Shown here: piece by piece, positions 37,854 through 47,279 of the stretch | How the letters are laid out: every line of letters begins with the position of its first letter | How positions within the stretch are numbered: the stretch's first letter is position 1 | Source of the DNA: Denitratisoma oestradiolicum | GTDB taxonomy: Bacteria; Pseudomonadota; Gammaproteobacteria; Burkholderiales; Rhodocyclaceae | NCBI RefSeq assembly: GCF_902813185.1 | Contig: NZ_LR778301.1 | Coordinates: 2,232,001-2,296,000, forward strand | Reading direction: 5' to 3' | Length of the DNA: 64,000 nucleotides | The notes under the pieces: model-generated | Database searches by the model: none | Told to the model about the DNA's origin: nothing | The model's input: only the letters and a program-made list of their open reading frames with translations | Translations under genes and position numbers: made by a program

Positions 37854-40070
37854 CTAACTGGATAAAGCCGCCCCATTGGCCCGCGCCGTGTGCAGTTTTT
37901 TGTAGCTGTCGATCAAACGCTGGTGCCTATCGAGCCCTTCCAGTTTCATGCTCGTTGGGGTCAAGCCGAAGAAGCGCACACTGCCGTCCACTGAGCCCAG
38001 CACCGCGTCCATCCGCGGGTCGCCGAACATCCGACGGAAATTGACCACGTAATCGTCCAGATCCAGATCGTCGTCCAACAACACCTCCAGCACCACATTC
38101 AAGGCCTGATAAAACAATCCGCGCTCGACCGTGTTTTCGTTGTATTGCAGGAAGGTTCCCACCAGCGCTTGCGCCGCTTCAAAGTGCTGCAAGGCGAGAT
38201 GAATCAGCAGCTTCAACTCCAGAATCGTGAGCTGACCCCAGGCCGTGTTCTCGTCGAACTCGATGCCGATCAAGGTGATGATGTCGGTGTAATCATCCAG
38301 CTCGCTGTCCTCCAGACGTTCGAGCAATGCCTCCAGGCCGGCATCATCCAGACGATGCAAGTTCAGGATATCGGCGCGGAACAACAGTGCCTTGTTGGTG
38401 TTGTCCCAGACCAGATCCTCGACCGGATAAATTTCCGAATAACCCGGCACCAGGATGCGGCAGGCCGTTGCACCGAGTTGGTCATACACCGCCATGTACA
38501 CTTCCTTGCCCATGTCTTCGAGAATGCCGAACAGCGTTGCGGCTTCCTCGGCATTGGAGCGCATTTTTGTGCTGTGACCCTGGCCGGAAAAGTCCCATTC
38601 GACAAAATCGTAATCCGCTTTGGCGCTGAAAAAGCGCCACGACACCACGCCGCTGGAGTCGATAAAGTGTTCAACAAAGTTATTCGGCTCAGTCACGGCG
38701 TTACTTTCAAAGGTGGGCCGCGGCAAATCGTTCAGGCCTTCAAAACTGCGCCCCTGCAGCAGCTCCGTCAGACTGCGTTCCAGCGCCACCTCCAGGCTCG
38801 GGTGCGCCCCGAACGACGCAAACACACCCCCCGTTCGCGGGTTCATCAAGGTGACGCACATCACCGGAAACTCCCCGCCCAGGGACGCATCCTTCACCAG
38901 CACCGGGAAGCCCTGCTTTTCCAACTCCTCGATGCCGGCCAGGATGCCGGGATATTTCGCCAGTACCTCCTGCGGCACATCCGGCAGCGCGATTTCACCT
39001 TCCAGGATTTCCCGTTTGACCGCCCGCTCGAAAATTTCCGACAAACATTGCACCTGCGCTTCAGCCAGCGTATTGCCGGCACTCATGCCATTGCTGAGGA
39101 ACAGGTTGTCGATCAGGTTGGACGGGAAATACACCACCTCGCCGTCCGACTGGCGGACATACGGCAGCGAACAGATGCCGCGCTGCACATTGCCGGAGTT
39201 GGTGTCGACCAGATGCGAGCCCCGTAACTCGCCATCGGCGTTGTAAATCTGCCGGCAGTATTCATCGAGTATTTCAACCGGCAGCGCATCTTCAGGGCCA
39301 GGCTTGAACCAGCGTTCATTCGGGTAATGCACGAACGCCACGTTGGCAATGTCTTCACCCCAAAACTGGTCGTTGTAGAAATGATTGCAACTCGCCCGTT
39401 CTATGAATTCACCGAGGGCAGATGCCAACGCACTTTCCTTGGTTGCACCCTTGCCGTTGGTAAAACACATCGGCGAATGCGCATCGCGGATATGCAGTGA
39501 CCATACATTGGGAACGAGATTGCGCCACGACGCGATTTCGATCTTCATGCCCAAGCCCGCCAGAACCCCCGCCATATTGGCGATGGTTTGCTCCAGGGGT
39601 AGATCTTTGCCCGCAATATAGGTACTCGCTTCCGAAGCCGAATTCAGCGTCAGCAATGCCTGGGCATCGACATCCAGATTTTCCACTTCCTCAATCACAA
39701 ACTCAGGTCCGGTTTGCACCACCTTTTTCACCGTACAACGATCGATGGAGCGCAAGATGCCTTGCCGATCCTTGTCGGAGATGTCTGCCGGCAACTCGAC
39801 CTGAATCTTCAAAATCTGCTGGTAGCGATTTTCCGGATCGACAATATTGTTCTGCGACAGGCGGATGTTATCGGTCGGAATATTGCGGGTTTCGCAGTAC
39901 AACTTCACGAAGTAAGCCGCACACAAAGCCGATGAAGCCAGAAAATAATCGAATGGCCCCGGCGCCGAGCCATCGCCCTTGTAGCGGATGGGCTGATCGG
40001 CCACCACCGTGAAGTCATCGAACTTGGCTTCAAGACGAAGCTTGTCGAGAAAGTTGACCTTGATTTCCAT
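37854..40070 (-). CDS. OsmC-YcaO fusion protein
   Basis: A 738-residue protein. Residues 1-140 are an OsmC/Ohr-like domain, with Ala-Pro-Gly-Pro-Phe-Asp-Tyr-Phe-Leu-Ala-Ser and an adjacent Ala-Leu-Cys-Ala-Ala redox Cys. Residues about 180-570 are a YcaO domain with Gly-Lys-Gly-Ala-Thr-Lys-Glu-Ser-Ala-Leu-Ala-Ser-Ala-Leu-Gly-Glu-Phe-Ile-Glu-Arg; the C-terminus is helical and acidic. YcaO proteins use ATP to activate amide backbones; the stand-alone E. coli YcaO is linked to RimO function. No peptide-precursor or partner gene is visible, so a RiPP role is unlikely. The gene has a large palindrome upstream and reads less GC-rich than its neighbours, which may mean transfer. Confidence 0.85.
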   Translation of the reverse strand: MEIKVNFLDKLRLEAKFDDFTVVADQPIRYKGDGSAPGPFDYFLASSALCAAYFVKLYCETRNIPTDNIRLSQNNIVDPENRYQQILKIQVELPADISDKDRQGILRSIDRCTVKKVVQTGPEFVIEEVENLDVDAQALLTLNSASEASTYIAGKDLPLEQTIANMAGVLAGLGMKIEIASWRNLVPNVWSLHIRDAHSPMCFTNGKGATKESALASALGEFIERASCNHFYNDQFWGEDIANVAFVHYPNERWFKPGPEDALPVEILDEYCRQIYNADGELRGSHLVDTNSGNVQRGICSLPYVRQSDGEVVYFPSNLIDNLFLSNGMSAGNTLAEAQVQCLSEIFERAVKREILEGEIALPDVPQEVLAKYPGILAGIEELEKQGFPVLVKDASLGGEFPVMCVTLMNPRTGGVFASFGAHPSLEVALERSLTELLQGRSFEGLNDLPRPTFESNAVTEPNNFVEHFIDSSGVVSWRFFSAKADYDFVEWDFSGQGHSTKMRSNAEEAATLFGILEDMGKEVYMAVYDQLGATACRILVPGYSEIYPVEDLVWDNTNKALLFRADILNLHRLDDAGLEALLERLEDSELDDYTDIITLIGIEFDENTAWGQLTILELKLLIHLALQHFEAAQALVGTFLQYNENTVERGLFYQALNVVLEVLLDDDLDLDDYVVNFRRMFGDPRMDAVLGSVDGSVRFFGLTPTSMKLEGLDRHQRLIDSYKKLHTARANGAALSS

Positions 40071-40471
40071 AGGGGCATCCCAAAATAGCGTTCAAAACGA
40101 ATCATGATTGGCGACGAGACGTCAGCGACGTCATTCCGGGGCCGCGAAGCGGAACCCGGAATCCAGAACGCAACGCAGAAAGCCCCTGGATTCCGGGTTC
40201 TGCCCATTCGTGCAGCCCCGGAATGACGGTCCTGGGCGATGGGTTGAGGAATGTCGCTAATCAGCAAATGAATCGGCCGCCATTATCCGGTTTTCCCGGT
40301 GGGAGAACCGTGCTTCTCAGCAGTTCGAGGATCCGGGGTGCTGGCGACAACGATGGACATGCCGCGGCATCCGGCAAGACAGTTCCCCGTAAGCGGCCGG
40401 CGCTAGAGTTTGAATAGTCAACCTAGGGTCGCCTGGTTATCATCCCCGTCGCTTGCGCAAAAAGGAACATC
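40071..40471. other. 400-bp intergenic region with a large palindromic repeat
   Basis: No gene is seen. The first part carries the double palindrome described separately. The remaining 240 bases are unremarkable and should contain the promoter of the metallo-hydrolase gene, though no convincing -35/-10 pair was found. Confidence 0.4.
40129..40228. repeat. Nested perfect palindrome, dispersed-repeat type
   Basis: Outer arms CGTCATTCCGGGGC and GCCCCGGAATGACG are perfect 14-mers. Inner arms GAACCCGGAATCCAG and CTGGATTCCGGGTTC are perfect 15-mers around a 19-base loop. The CATTCCGG / GGATTCCGGG wording is that of a dispersed intergenic repeat seen in many proteobacterial genomes. As RNA it would form a long hairpin upstream of the OsmC-YcaO gene. 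Confidence 0.8.
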
Positions 40472-41410
40472 ATGGAATTTCTGACCTCCTACGACCACGG
40501 CATCCATGCCATCGATTCAGGCTACGGCGGCGAGCGCTTCGACGCCATTCACCTGATCGTGGAACAGGGCCGCGTGGCCGTCATCGACACCGCCACCAAT
40601 GCTTGCATACCCCGCCTGCTGGCCCAGATGGAGACCCTGGGCATCGCCCGGGAGCAGGTGGATTATGTGATCCTGACCCACATCCACCTGGACCATGCCG
40701 GCGGTGCTGGCCAGGCCATGGCGGCCTTTCCTTCGGCCCAACTGGTGGTACACCCCCGGGGCAGCCGCCACATGGCCGATCCAGGCAAGCTCTTCGCCGC
40801 CGTGCAGGAGGTCTATGGCGAGGAGGAAGCAGACCGGCTCTATGGCGAACTGCTGCCAGTGGCGGCGGGCCGCATCATCGAGGCGGCCCATGGCAGCACG
40901 CTGTCCCTGGCCGGACGGGAACTGCTGTTTCTGGATGCGCCGGGACATGCCAAGCACCACATGGTGATTCGGGACAGCCGCAGCGGACATTTCTTCACCG
41001 GCGACACCTTCGGCCTGTCCTATCGGCATTTCGACGCCGGAGGCCGGCAGTTCATCATTCCCACCACCTCCCCCAGCCAATTCGATGCAGCAGCCCTGCA
41101 CCGCACGGTGGACATGATCGCCGGCTACCACCCTACTGCCCTCTACCTGACCCACTACGCCCAGGTGGTGGATGTGCCGCGCCTGACGGCGGACCTGCAC
41201 CGGCTCATCGACGCTCATGTGGCGGTCGCGGAACACTGCCGGCCCCTGGGAGAAGAGCGACAGGAACGCATCCGGGCGGGACTGGTCGAGTTGTTTCTGC
41301 GGGAGGCTGCGAATCAGGGCTGGGCACTGCAGGGCGAACCCATGCTGAAATTCCTCGCCATGGATATCGACCTAAACGCCCAGGGACTGGACATCTGGCT
41401 GGATAGCTGA
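40472..41410 (+). CDS. Metallo-beta-lactamase-fold hydrolase
   Basis: A 312-residue MBL-fold protein. The metal-binding motif Thr-His-Ile-His-Leu-Asp-His (His70, His72, Asp74, His75) is intact, with a further His in Ala-Pro-Gly-His-Ala-Lys-His-His and an Asp in Phe-Thr-Gly-Asp-Thr-Phe-Gly. The last third is a helical extension, Asp- and Arg-rich, beyond the core fold. The substrate is unknown; glyoxalase II-like thioesters and lactones are possible. AAAGGA precedes the ATG. It is convergent with rlmB, with only three bases between the stop codons. Confidence 0.8.
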   Translation: MEFLTSYDHGIHAIDSGYGGERFDAIHLIVEQGRVAVIDTATNACIPRLLAQMETLGIAREQVDYVILTHIHLDHAGGAGQAMAAFPSAQLVVHPRGSRHMADPGKLFAAVQEVYGEEEADRLYGELLPVAAGRIIEAAHGSTLSLAGRELLFLDAPGHAKHHMVIRDSRSGHFFTGDTFGLSYRHFDAGGRQFIIPTTSPSQFDAAALHRTVDMIAGYHPTALYLTHYAQVVDVPRLTADLHRLIDAHVAVAEHCRPLGEERQERIRAGLVELFLREAANQGWALQGEPMLKFLAMDIDLNAQGLDIWLDS

Positions 41411-41413
41411 GTT

Positions 41414-42142
41414 TTACCTGCGCTGGCGCCGCGCCTCGAACAGGCAGATGCCGGTGGCCACGGAAACATTGAGGCTTTCGACACTGCCGAGCATGGGTAT
41501 GCGCGCCAGTTCGTCGCAGGTTTCCCGGGTCAGGCGGCGCAGGCCGTCGCCTTCCGCTCCCAGCACCCAGGCCAGGGAACGGCGCTGGTCCACGGCGTAG
41601 AGATCCCGCTCCGCCTCGCCGGCCGCACCCACGGTCCAGATGTCCCGTTCCTTGAGTTCCCGCAGGCTGCGGGCCAGGTTGGTGACGGTGATGTAGGGCA
41701 CGGTATCGGCGGCGCCACTGGCCACCTTGATGGCGGTGGCATTCAGGCCCACGGCCCGGTCCTTGGGAGCGATCACGGCATGGGCGCCGGCCCCATCCGC
41801 CACCCGCAGGCAGGCCCCCAGGTTGTGGGGGTCCTGGATGCCGTCCAGCACCAGCAACAAGGCCGGTTCCTCCAGGGTGTCGAGCACGTCGTCCAGGGTG
41901 ATGTGACGCTGGACGGCACTGATCCGGGCCACCACACCCTGATGGTTCGGCGCCATGCCGTCGAGGCGGGCACTGGCCACCGGCAGCACCCGCACAGCGC
42001 AATGCTCGGCCAGTTTCAACAGGTCCCGGACACGGCCATCGTGGCGGTCCTCGGCCAGATAGATTTCCTTGACCCCTTCCGGGTCGTGGCGCAATTTGGC
42101 GGTGACGGCATGGAAGCCGTGAATCAAGCGGGTTTCAGCCAT
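41414..42142 (-). CDS. rlmB: 23S rRNA Gm2251 2'-O-methyltransferase RlmB
   Basis: A 242-residue SpoU/SPOUT methyltransferase. The N-terminal substrate-binding domain starts Arg-Leu-Ile-His-Gly-Phe-His-Ala-Val. The catalytic knot has [16 protein letters not shown] and Leu-Gly-Ala-Glu-Gly-Asp-Gly-Leu plus [13 protein letters not shown]. It uses SAM to modify the peptidyl-transferase P loop of 23S rRNA. Its start lies eight bases inside the end of nagZ, so translation is probably coupled. It is the last gene of the pdxJ-acpS-nagZ-rlmB series. Confidence 0.9.
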   Translation of the reverse strand: MAETRLIHGFHAVTAKLRHDPEGVKEIYLAEDRHDGRVRDLLKLAEHCAVRVLPVASARLDGMAPNHQGVVARISAVQRHITLDDVLDTLEEPALLLVLDGIQDPHNLGACLRVADGAGAHAVIAPKDRAVGLNATAIKVASGAADTVPYITVTNLARSLRELKERDIWTVGAAGEAERDLYAVDQRRSLAWVLGAEGDGLRRLTRETCDELARIPMLGSVESLNVSVATGICLFEARRQRR

Positions 42143-43175
42143 GACAGTTCTCCCCTGCCCCCAGTTCCCGTGCGGCGGCAAGGCCGGCCTGGTAAAGGGG
42201 TTGTTGAATCAGTGCATCCCAGGACAGGGCGGGCGCCGTGGGCAACAGGCGACCCAGCCGGGCCCCACGAACCGGCTCCAGGGACGGCCGCCAGCGGGTC
42301 AGCAGTTCTCCCACCGCATCGGGAGCATTGCACACCAGCAGCACGTCGCAGCCCGCCGTCCAGGCCGCCTCGGCCCGGGCCACGATGTCTCCGGCCACGG
42401 AAGCCCCTTCCATGGAGAGGTCGTCGCTGAAGATCACGCCGTCGAAACCGAAGGCGCGGCGCAGTTTCGCTATCCATACCGGTGAAAAGCCGGCGGGTCG
42501 TGCATCCACCTTGGGGTAGATCACATGGGCCGGCATCACCGCATCCAGTTCCAGCCGGGCATAGGGCTGCATGTCCGCGTCGATGGCAGCAGCCTCCCGC
42601 TCATCCACCGGAATCGCCACGTGGGAATCGGTCTCCACCCAGCCATGGCCGGGGAAGTGCTTGCCGCAGGCCCCCATGCCGGCGGCCTTGAGACCTTCGA
42701 TCAGAGCACCGGCCAGGGCGCTCACCACTGCCGGGTCCTGATGGAAGGCCCGGTCGCCGATGACGCCGCTGCGTCCCCAGTCCAGGTCCAGCACCGGGGT
42801 GAAGGAGAAATCCACACCGCAGGCCCGTAGTTCCGCCGCCAGCACATAGCCGATGGCCCGGGCCGCCGCCGTGGCAGCGCTCGGGTCCTGCTCCCAGCGC
42901 CGGCCCAGGGCCGCCATGGCCGGCAGTCGGGTGAAACCCTCCCGGCAGCGCTGCACCCGGCCACCTTCGTGATCGATGGTGATGGGCAGCGGTGGAGAAC
43001 GCAGGTCGTGGATGGCGGCGCAGAGCTCGGTCAGTTGATCCGGGCTCTGGTAGTTGCGACTGAACAGGATCACGCCACCCACCAGGGGGTGGCGCAAGCG
43101 CAAGCGATCCAGGTCGGAAAGCGCAGTGCCGGCAATGTCGATCATCAGGGGACCGAGGGGCATGGAGGATGTCAT
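42135..43175 (-). CDS. nagZ: Beta-N-acetylhexosaminidase NagZ
   Basis: A 346-residue GH3 enzyme. It has the NagZ loop Lys-His-Phe-Pro-Gly-His-Gly with the Asp-Ser-His catalytic dyad and the Phe-Ser-Asp-Asp-Leu-Ser-Met nucleophile site. It removes GlcNAc from anhydromuropeptides in cytoplasmic peptidoglycan recycling. No signal peptide is seen. It overlaps acpS by four bases upstream and rlmB by eight downstream. Confidence 0.93.
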   Translation of the reverse strand: MTSSMPLGPLMIDIAGTALSDLDRLRLRHPLVGGVILFSRNYQSPDQLTELCAAIHDLRSPPLPITIDHEGGRVQRCREGFTRLPAMAALGRRWEQDPSAATAAARAIGYVLAAELRACGVDFSFTPVLDLDWGRSGVIGDRAFHQDPAVVSALAGALIEGLKAAGMGACGKHFPGHGWVETDSHVAIPVDEREAAAIDADMQPYARLELDAVMPAHVIYPKVDARPAGFSPVWIAKLRRAFGFDGVIFSDDLSMEGASVAGDIVARAEAAWTAGCDVLLVCNAPDAVGELLTRWRPSLEPVRGARLGRLLPTAPALSWDALIQQPLYQAGLAAARELGAGENCHG

Positions 43176-43549
43176 GCTTGTTCCAGTATCACGAAGGCCA
43201 GGGCGTAAGCGCCCTCGTCGGAAAGGGATAGATGGGAAGTGAGGCCCCGCTGCTGAAACAGGGCTGCCAGTTCCTCACCGAATTCGAAACAGGGCTTGCC
43301 CAGGGCATCATGGCCGATGGCGACGGCGGGCAGCAACAGGGGGGCTCGCACCCCGGTGCCCAGGGCCTTGCCCAGGGCTTCCTTGGCAGCAAAGCGCTTG
43401 GCCAGAAAGCGCGCGGGATCGGTGCTGGCGCGGCAGGCCTCCCGCTCCGATGGCGCCAGGATTTTTTCCAGGGTGCGCTCGCCGTGGCGCTGCAAAAGCA
43501 GGCCAAAGCGGGCGATCTCGGCCAGATCGGTGCCGATGCCGTGGATCAC
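43172..43549 (-). CDS. acpS: Holo-[acyl-carrier-protein] synthase AcpS
   Basis: A 125-residue protein of normal length for the family. Motifs are Ile-x-Gly-Ile-Gly-Thr-Asp-Leu (metal Asp), [12 protein letters not shown] and a C-terminal Leu-Ser-Leu-Ser-Asp-Glu. It transfers 4'-phosphopantetheine from CoA to apo-ACP. Four-base overlaps with pdxJ and nagZ place it in one operon, the common pdxJ-acpS arrangement. Confidence 0.95.
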   Translation of the reverse strand: MIHGIGTDLAEIARFGLLLQRHGERTLEKILAPSEREACRASTDPARFLAKRFAAKEALGKALGTGVRAPLLLPAVAIGHDALGKPCFEFGEELAALFQQRGLTSHLSLSDEGAYALAFVILEQA

Positions 43550-44280
43550 GCCGGGCGGCCTCCTGCCGCCGCGACCATCACTCGCTTCATTTCCCGGATA
43601 GCGGCTTCCCAGCCCATGAACATGGCGTCCGCCACCAGGGCGTGGCCGATGTTGAGTTCGGCCATGCCGGGAATCGCGGCGATCGCGGCCACATTGCCGA
43701 AATGCAGGCCATGACCGGCATTGACCCGCAGCCCCAGAGTCAGGCCATGGGCCACGGCGCGGCGGATGCGCCCCAGTTCCCTTTGCGCCTCCTCCCCTTC
43801 GGCCTCGGCATAGGCGCCGGTATGGATCTCCACCACCGGCGCCCCGGCCTTGCGGGCTGCGTCCAGTTGGACCGGATCGGGGTCGATGAACAGGGAGACG
43901 CGGATGCCGCCTTCGCTCAGACGACTCACCGCATCCCGCACCCGGTCGAAGCCACCCATCACATCCAGCCCCCCTTCGGTGGTCAGTTCCTGACGTTTCT
44001 CCGGCACCAGGCAGACATCCTGGGGCCGAATGCGCAGGGCAAAGGCCAGCATTTCCTCAGTGACGGCAGCTTCCAGATTCATCCGGGTCTTGAGCAGAGG
44101 ACGCAGGGCCTCCACATCCCGATCCTGGATGTGGCGCCGGTCTTCCCGCAGATGCAGGGTGATCAGGTCCGCGCCGGCCTGCTCGGCCAGCAGGGCTGCC
44201 CGGATGGGATCGGGATAGGCAGTGCCCCGGGCCTGGCGCAGGGTGGCCACGTGGTCGATGTTGACGCCAAGATCAATCAT
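43546..44280 (-). CDS. pdxJ: Pyridoxine 5'-phosphate synthase PdxJ
   Basis: A 244-residue TIM-barrel enzyme opening with [16 protein letters not shown], the hallmark of PdxJ. Further motifs are His-Leu-Arg-Glu-Asp-Arg-Arg-His-Ile and Glu-Ile-His-Thr-Gly. It joins 3-amino-1-hydroxyacetone phosphate and deoxyxylulose phosphate to make PNP, the last ring-forming step of vitamin B6 synthesis. A 143-base gap with a repeat fragment separates it from recO. Confidence 0.95.
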   Translation of the reverse strand: MIDLGVNIDHVATLRQARGTAYPDPIRAALLAEQAGADLITLHLREDRRHIQDRDVEALRPLLKTRMNLEAAVTEEMLAFALRIRPQDVCLVPEKRQELTTEGGLDVMGGFDRVRDAVSRLSEGGIRVSLFIDPDPVQLDAARKAGAPVVEIHTGAYAEAEGEEAQRELGRIRRAVAHGLTLGLRVNAGHGLHFGNVAAIAAIPGMAELNIGHALVADAMFMGWEAAIREMKRVMVAAAGGRPA

Positions 44281-44423
44281 GGAAATTCTTTCAATTCAAA
44301 ACAGTTACGTACCGTGAAACAGAAAATTGAAACGGCAGTTAAATTTTCGAGCGCAGCGAGCCGGCATCGTCGCCTCCCCCGGAGAGGGGGAGGACGGGAG
44401 CGGAAAATTGGCTTCCATGAGCG

Positions 44424-45140
44424 TTACAGTTCCTGCAAGTCCATGAACACCCGCCGCGATTGCAGCACATGTCCGTTGAGATGGTGGGCCAGCAGTTGCC
44501 GCATCAACAGCTTGCTCTCGGCCAGAGTACGAGGATCCCGATAGTCATCGGCCTCCAGGTCCAGCAGGGTCTTGCCGGCCAAAGAGGGGAGGCCATCATT
44601 TTCCTGGGCGGCCACGGCGCCCCGCTCCACCAGGTAGAGATAGCGTCGGTCCGGCCGGATCGGCGTGCCATCTGCCTCCCGATCCAGGCTCAATCCGTAG
44701 CCGATTTCCTTCAGCAGAGATTTTTCGAAGCGGCGCAGTTCCGGCGCATCCGCCCCATCGCCGGCCAGGGCCGCCAGGGCTTCCCCGTAGGCGTCGAACA
44801 GGCTGGGATGGGCATCCTCCCGGGGCAGCAGCTTTTGCAGCAGTTCGTTCAGATAATAGCCCAGCAGCAGACAGCGTCCGGTCAGCAGCGGCAGGCCGCC
44901 CATCCACTCTGCCTTGGCCAGGGTCTTCACTTCGCCACCGCCGAACCAGCCCAGTTCCAGGCGCTGGAAGCCGATCAACACGCCACGCAAGGCGGAGCGG
45001 GGACGCCGAGCCCCCCGGGCCAGCAGCGCCAGACGGCCGTGGTCCCGGGAAAAGACATCCAGGATCAGGCTGGTTTCGCTATACGGATGAGTATGAAGCA
45101 GAAAGGCCTGCTGGTCGTCCTGGCGCTGCTTGACGCTCAT
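44424..45140 (-). CDS. recO: DNA repair protein RecO
   Basis: A 238-residue protein with the RecO N-terminal OB fold (Gln-Ala-Phe-Leu-Leu-His-Thr-His-Pro-Tyr-Ser-Glu-Thr-Ser-Leu-Ile-Leu-Asp-Val-Phe-Ser) and a helical C-terminus ending in the Gly-His-Val-Leu-Gln-Ser-Arg-Arg segment. RecO anneals SSB-coated DNA and loads RecA with RecR. It follows era by 55 bases and precedes pdxJ, the usual betaproteobacterial order. Confidence 0.93.
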   Translation of the reverse strand: MSVKQRQDDQQAFLLHTHPYSETSLILDVFSRDHGRLALLARGARRPRSALRGVLIGFQRLELGWFGGGEVKTLAKAEWMGGLPLLTGRCLLLGYYLNELLQKLLPREDAHPSLFDAYGEALAALAGDGADAPELRRFEKSLLKEIGYGLSLDREADGTPIRPDRRYLYLVERGAVAAQENDGLPSLAGKTLLDLEADDYRDPRTLAESKLLMRQLLAHHLNGHVLQSRRVFMDLQEL

Positions 45141-45195
45141 CGCGCTTCAGCCGGGCCACCCCGGGAAAACAAGGGAGACAGGGGAAGAGCCAGCA

Positions 45196-46077
45196 TTACT
45201 CGTAACCGAGGGATTTCAGGACGCGTTCATCGTCGGCCCAGCCGCTCTTGACCTTGACCCAGGTCTCCAGCCAGACTCGACCGCCGAATAGCTGTTCCAT
45301 GTCCTTGCGGGCATCGGTGGAAATGCGCTTCAGGCGCTCCCCGTCCTTGCCGATCACAATGCCCTTGTGGGCCTGCTTGTCCACGATGACGGCCGCGTGG
45401 ATGCGGCGCAGGTTCCCTTCCTGTTCGAACTTCTCTATTTCCACGGCGATGCCGTAGGGCAGTTCCTCCCCCAGGTTGCGGAAGAGTTTTTCCCGCAGCA
45501 TTTCCGCCGCCAGGAAGCGTTCGGAACGGTCAGTAATGTCGTCGGCATCGAAAACAGGAGGCGCCTCGGGCAGATGACCGGCAGCCACCTTGAGCAATTC
45601 ATCCACGCCCTGCCCTTTTTCCGCGCTGATGGGAACGATGGCGGCGAAGGGATAGGTCTCGGCCATTTTCTGCATGAAGGGCAGCAACTGGCCCTTGTCC
45701 TGCATGCGGTCGACCTTGTTGATCACCAGCAGCACCGGTCGATTGTCCGGCAACACCGTGACGATTTCATCCTCACCGCTGCCCCAGCGTCCCGCTTCGA
45801 TGACGAAGAGCACCACATCCACGTCGGACAGGGTCTGGGTGACGCTGCGGTTCATCATGCGGTTGAGGGCATTGCGGTGCTGCATCTGGAAACCCGGGGT
45901 GTCCACGAAGATGAATTGACAGTCCTCCGTGGTCAGTATGCCGTGGATGCGGTGCCGGGTGGTCTGGGCCTTTTTCGAGGTAATGCTGACCTTGGCCCCC
46001 ACCAGACGATTGTTGAGGGTGGATTTGCCCACGTTGGGGCGACCGACGATGGCCAGATAACCGGTACGGAAATTCAT
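45196..46077 (-). CDS. era: GTPase Era
   Basis: A 293-residue protein. G1 is Gly-Arg-Pro-Asn-Val-Gly-Lys-Ser-Thr, G3 is Asp-Thr-Pro-Gly-Phe and G4 is Asn-Lys-Val-Asp. The C-terminal KH domain has [10 protein letters not shown]. Era binds the 3' end of 16S rRNA during 30S maturation. It overlaps rnc by four bases. Confidence 0.95.
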   Translation of the reverse strand: MNFRTGYLAIVGRPNVGKSTLNNRLVGAKVSITSKKAQTTRHRIHGILTTEDCQFIFVDTPGFQMQHRNALNRMMNRSVTQTLSDVDVVLFVIEAGRWGSGEDEIVTVLPDNRPVLLVINKVDRMQDKGQLLPFMQKMAETYPFAAIVPISAEKGQGVDELLKVAAGHLPEAPPVFDADDITDRSERFLAAEMLREKLFRNLGEELPYGIAVEIEKFEQEGNLRRIHAAVIVDKQAHKGIVIGKDGERLKRISTDARKDMEQLFGGRVWLETWVKVKSGWADDERVLKSLGYE

Positions 46078-46745
46078 TTTGATTTTGCCATTTCAAGAGC
46101 ACTGCGAGCCGCCGCCTGTTCTGCGCCGCGGCGGCTGGGTCCGCTTCCCTGGCTGATGATGCCCAGTTCGGGAATACCGCACTCCACCTCGAACTCCTGG
46201 GCATGGGCCTCGCCCCGGGTGGTCCGCAGCAAGTAGCGGGGTAGGGGCAGGTGGCGAGCCTGAAGAAACTCCTGAAGCGCGGTCTTGGCATCCTTGCCGG
46301 CATCGCTGGGATCGACCCGATCCAGCAAAGGCCGGAACAGCCCGGCGATGACGCCAGCCACGCCATCGAAGTTGCTGTCCAGGTAGATGGCGCCGAAAAT
46401 CGCTTCCAGGGCATCGGCCAGTATGGAGGGACGGCGGAATCCGCCGCTTTTCAACTCCCCCTCCCCCAGGCGCAGGAAGTCGCCCAATTGCAGGCACAGA
46501 GCCACCTCGGCCAGGGTTTCCTGACGCACCAGACTGGCCCGCAGACGGGAGAGATCGCCCTCCCGCAACTGGGGGAAGGCATCGAACAACAAGGCGGCGA
46601 TCACACAATTGAGCAGACTGTCGCCCAGGAATTCCAGACGCTCGTTGTGGGGAGAACCGTAACTACGATGCGTCAGAGCCTGAACCAGCAGTTCCGAACG
46701 GGTAAAACGGTAACCCAGTGCTGGTTGCAGTGCCGCCGGTTTCAT
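46074..46745 (-). CDS. rnc: Ribonuclease III
   Basis: A 223-residue protein. The catalytic signature [10 protein letters not shown] is intact, with the second acidic site in Asp-Ala-Leu-Glu-Ala-Ile-Phe-Gly-Ala; the C-terminal dsRNA-binding domain starts near residue 150. It processes rRNA precursors and structured mRNAs. It overlaps both the DUF4845 gene and era by four bases. Confidence 0.95.
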   Translation of the reverse strand: MKPAALQPALGYRFTRSELLVQALTHRSYGSPHNERLEFLGDSLLNCVIAALLFDAFPQLREGDLSRLRASLVRQETLAEVALCLQLGDFLRLGEGELKSGGFRRPSILADALEAIFGAIYLDSNFDGVAGVIAGLFRPLLDRVDPSDAGKDAKTALQEFLQARHLPLPRYLLRTTRGEAHAQEFEVECGIPELGIISQGSGPSRRGAEQAAARSALEMAKSK

Positions 46746-47113
46746 TGGGTGGTCGAACTGCCCTCGAAATCGATCAGCAGGCTGACATTGCCGAACAGCG
46801 GAACCTTCTTGGGATAGGCAAAGGCAATCACGATCTGCTCCTCTTCCTTGGAAATGTCCAGATCCACGCCCTTGATGCTCTCGACACGATCAATGGGGGC
46901 ACGCTTGTCGAAAGCCTTGCGAATTTCAGACACGCCGCCCTCTTTCAAGCCCGGCTCCTGGGCCATGGACTTGATGATTTTCTGGATCGCGAAATACTCC
47001 AGAACATCGGGAGTCACCTTCATGCCCAGCATGGCCACGACCCCGAGCAGGATGCAGGCCATCAGCAGCCCCCCCAGACTGATACCCCGTTGCAATTTTT
47101 TTACCCGAATCAT
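46742..47113 (-). CDS. DUF4845 membrane protein
   Basis: A 123-residue protein with one N-terminal membrane segment (about 10-32, [10 protein letters not shown]) preceded by Arg-Gly, resembling a pilin-like leader. An extracytoplasmic domain of about 90 residues follows. DUF4845 proteins are encoded between lepB and rnc in betaproteobacteria and some gammaproteobacteria; their function is unknown. It overlaps rnc by four bases. Confidence 0.85.
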   Translation of the reverse strand: MIRVKKLQRGISLGGLLMACILLGVVAMLGMKVTPDVLEYFAIQKIIKSMAQEPGLKEGGVSEIRKAFDKRAPIDRVESIKGVDLDISKEEEQIVIAFAYPKKVPLFGNVSLLIDFEGSSTTQ

Positions 47114-47125
47114 TGCATCCTCCCC

Positions 47126-47259
47126 TTAACGTGAAAAAGAATTAACGGAGCCAAGTGTGACCATCGAGTGCAGTGAGCCCATAAGCAGCCCCGCCCCGTG
47201 GCGGGGTATGGGGGTGGGTGGCGTTCAATTTGCCTTTGCGCATTCTCATCCTCGGGGGT
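47126..47259 (+). repeat. Dispersed intergenic repeat, copy B
   Basis: Same ordered blocks as copies A and C: TTAACGTGAAAAAG, GGAGCCAAGTGT, ATCGAGTGCAGTGAGCCCAT, a CCCCGCCCCGTGGCGGGG core, GGCGTTCAATTTGCCTTTGC and TCATCCTCGGGGG. It lies between lepB and the DUF4845 gene. It is more diverged than A and C. Confidence 0.75.
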
Positions 47260-47279
47260 AGTCCTTGCAACCATGCGCT

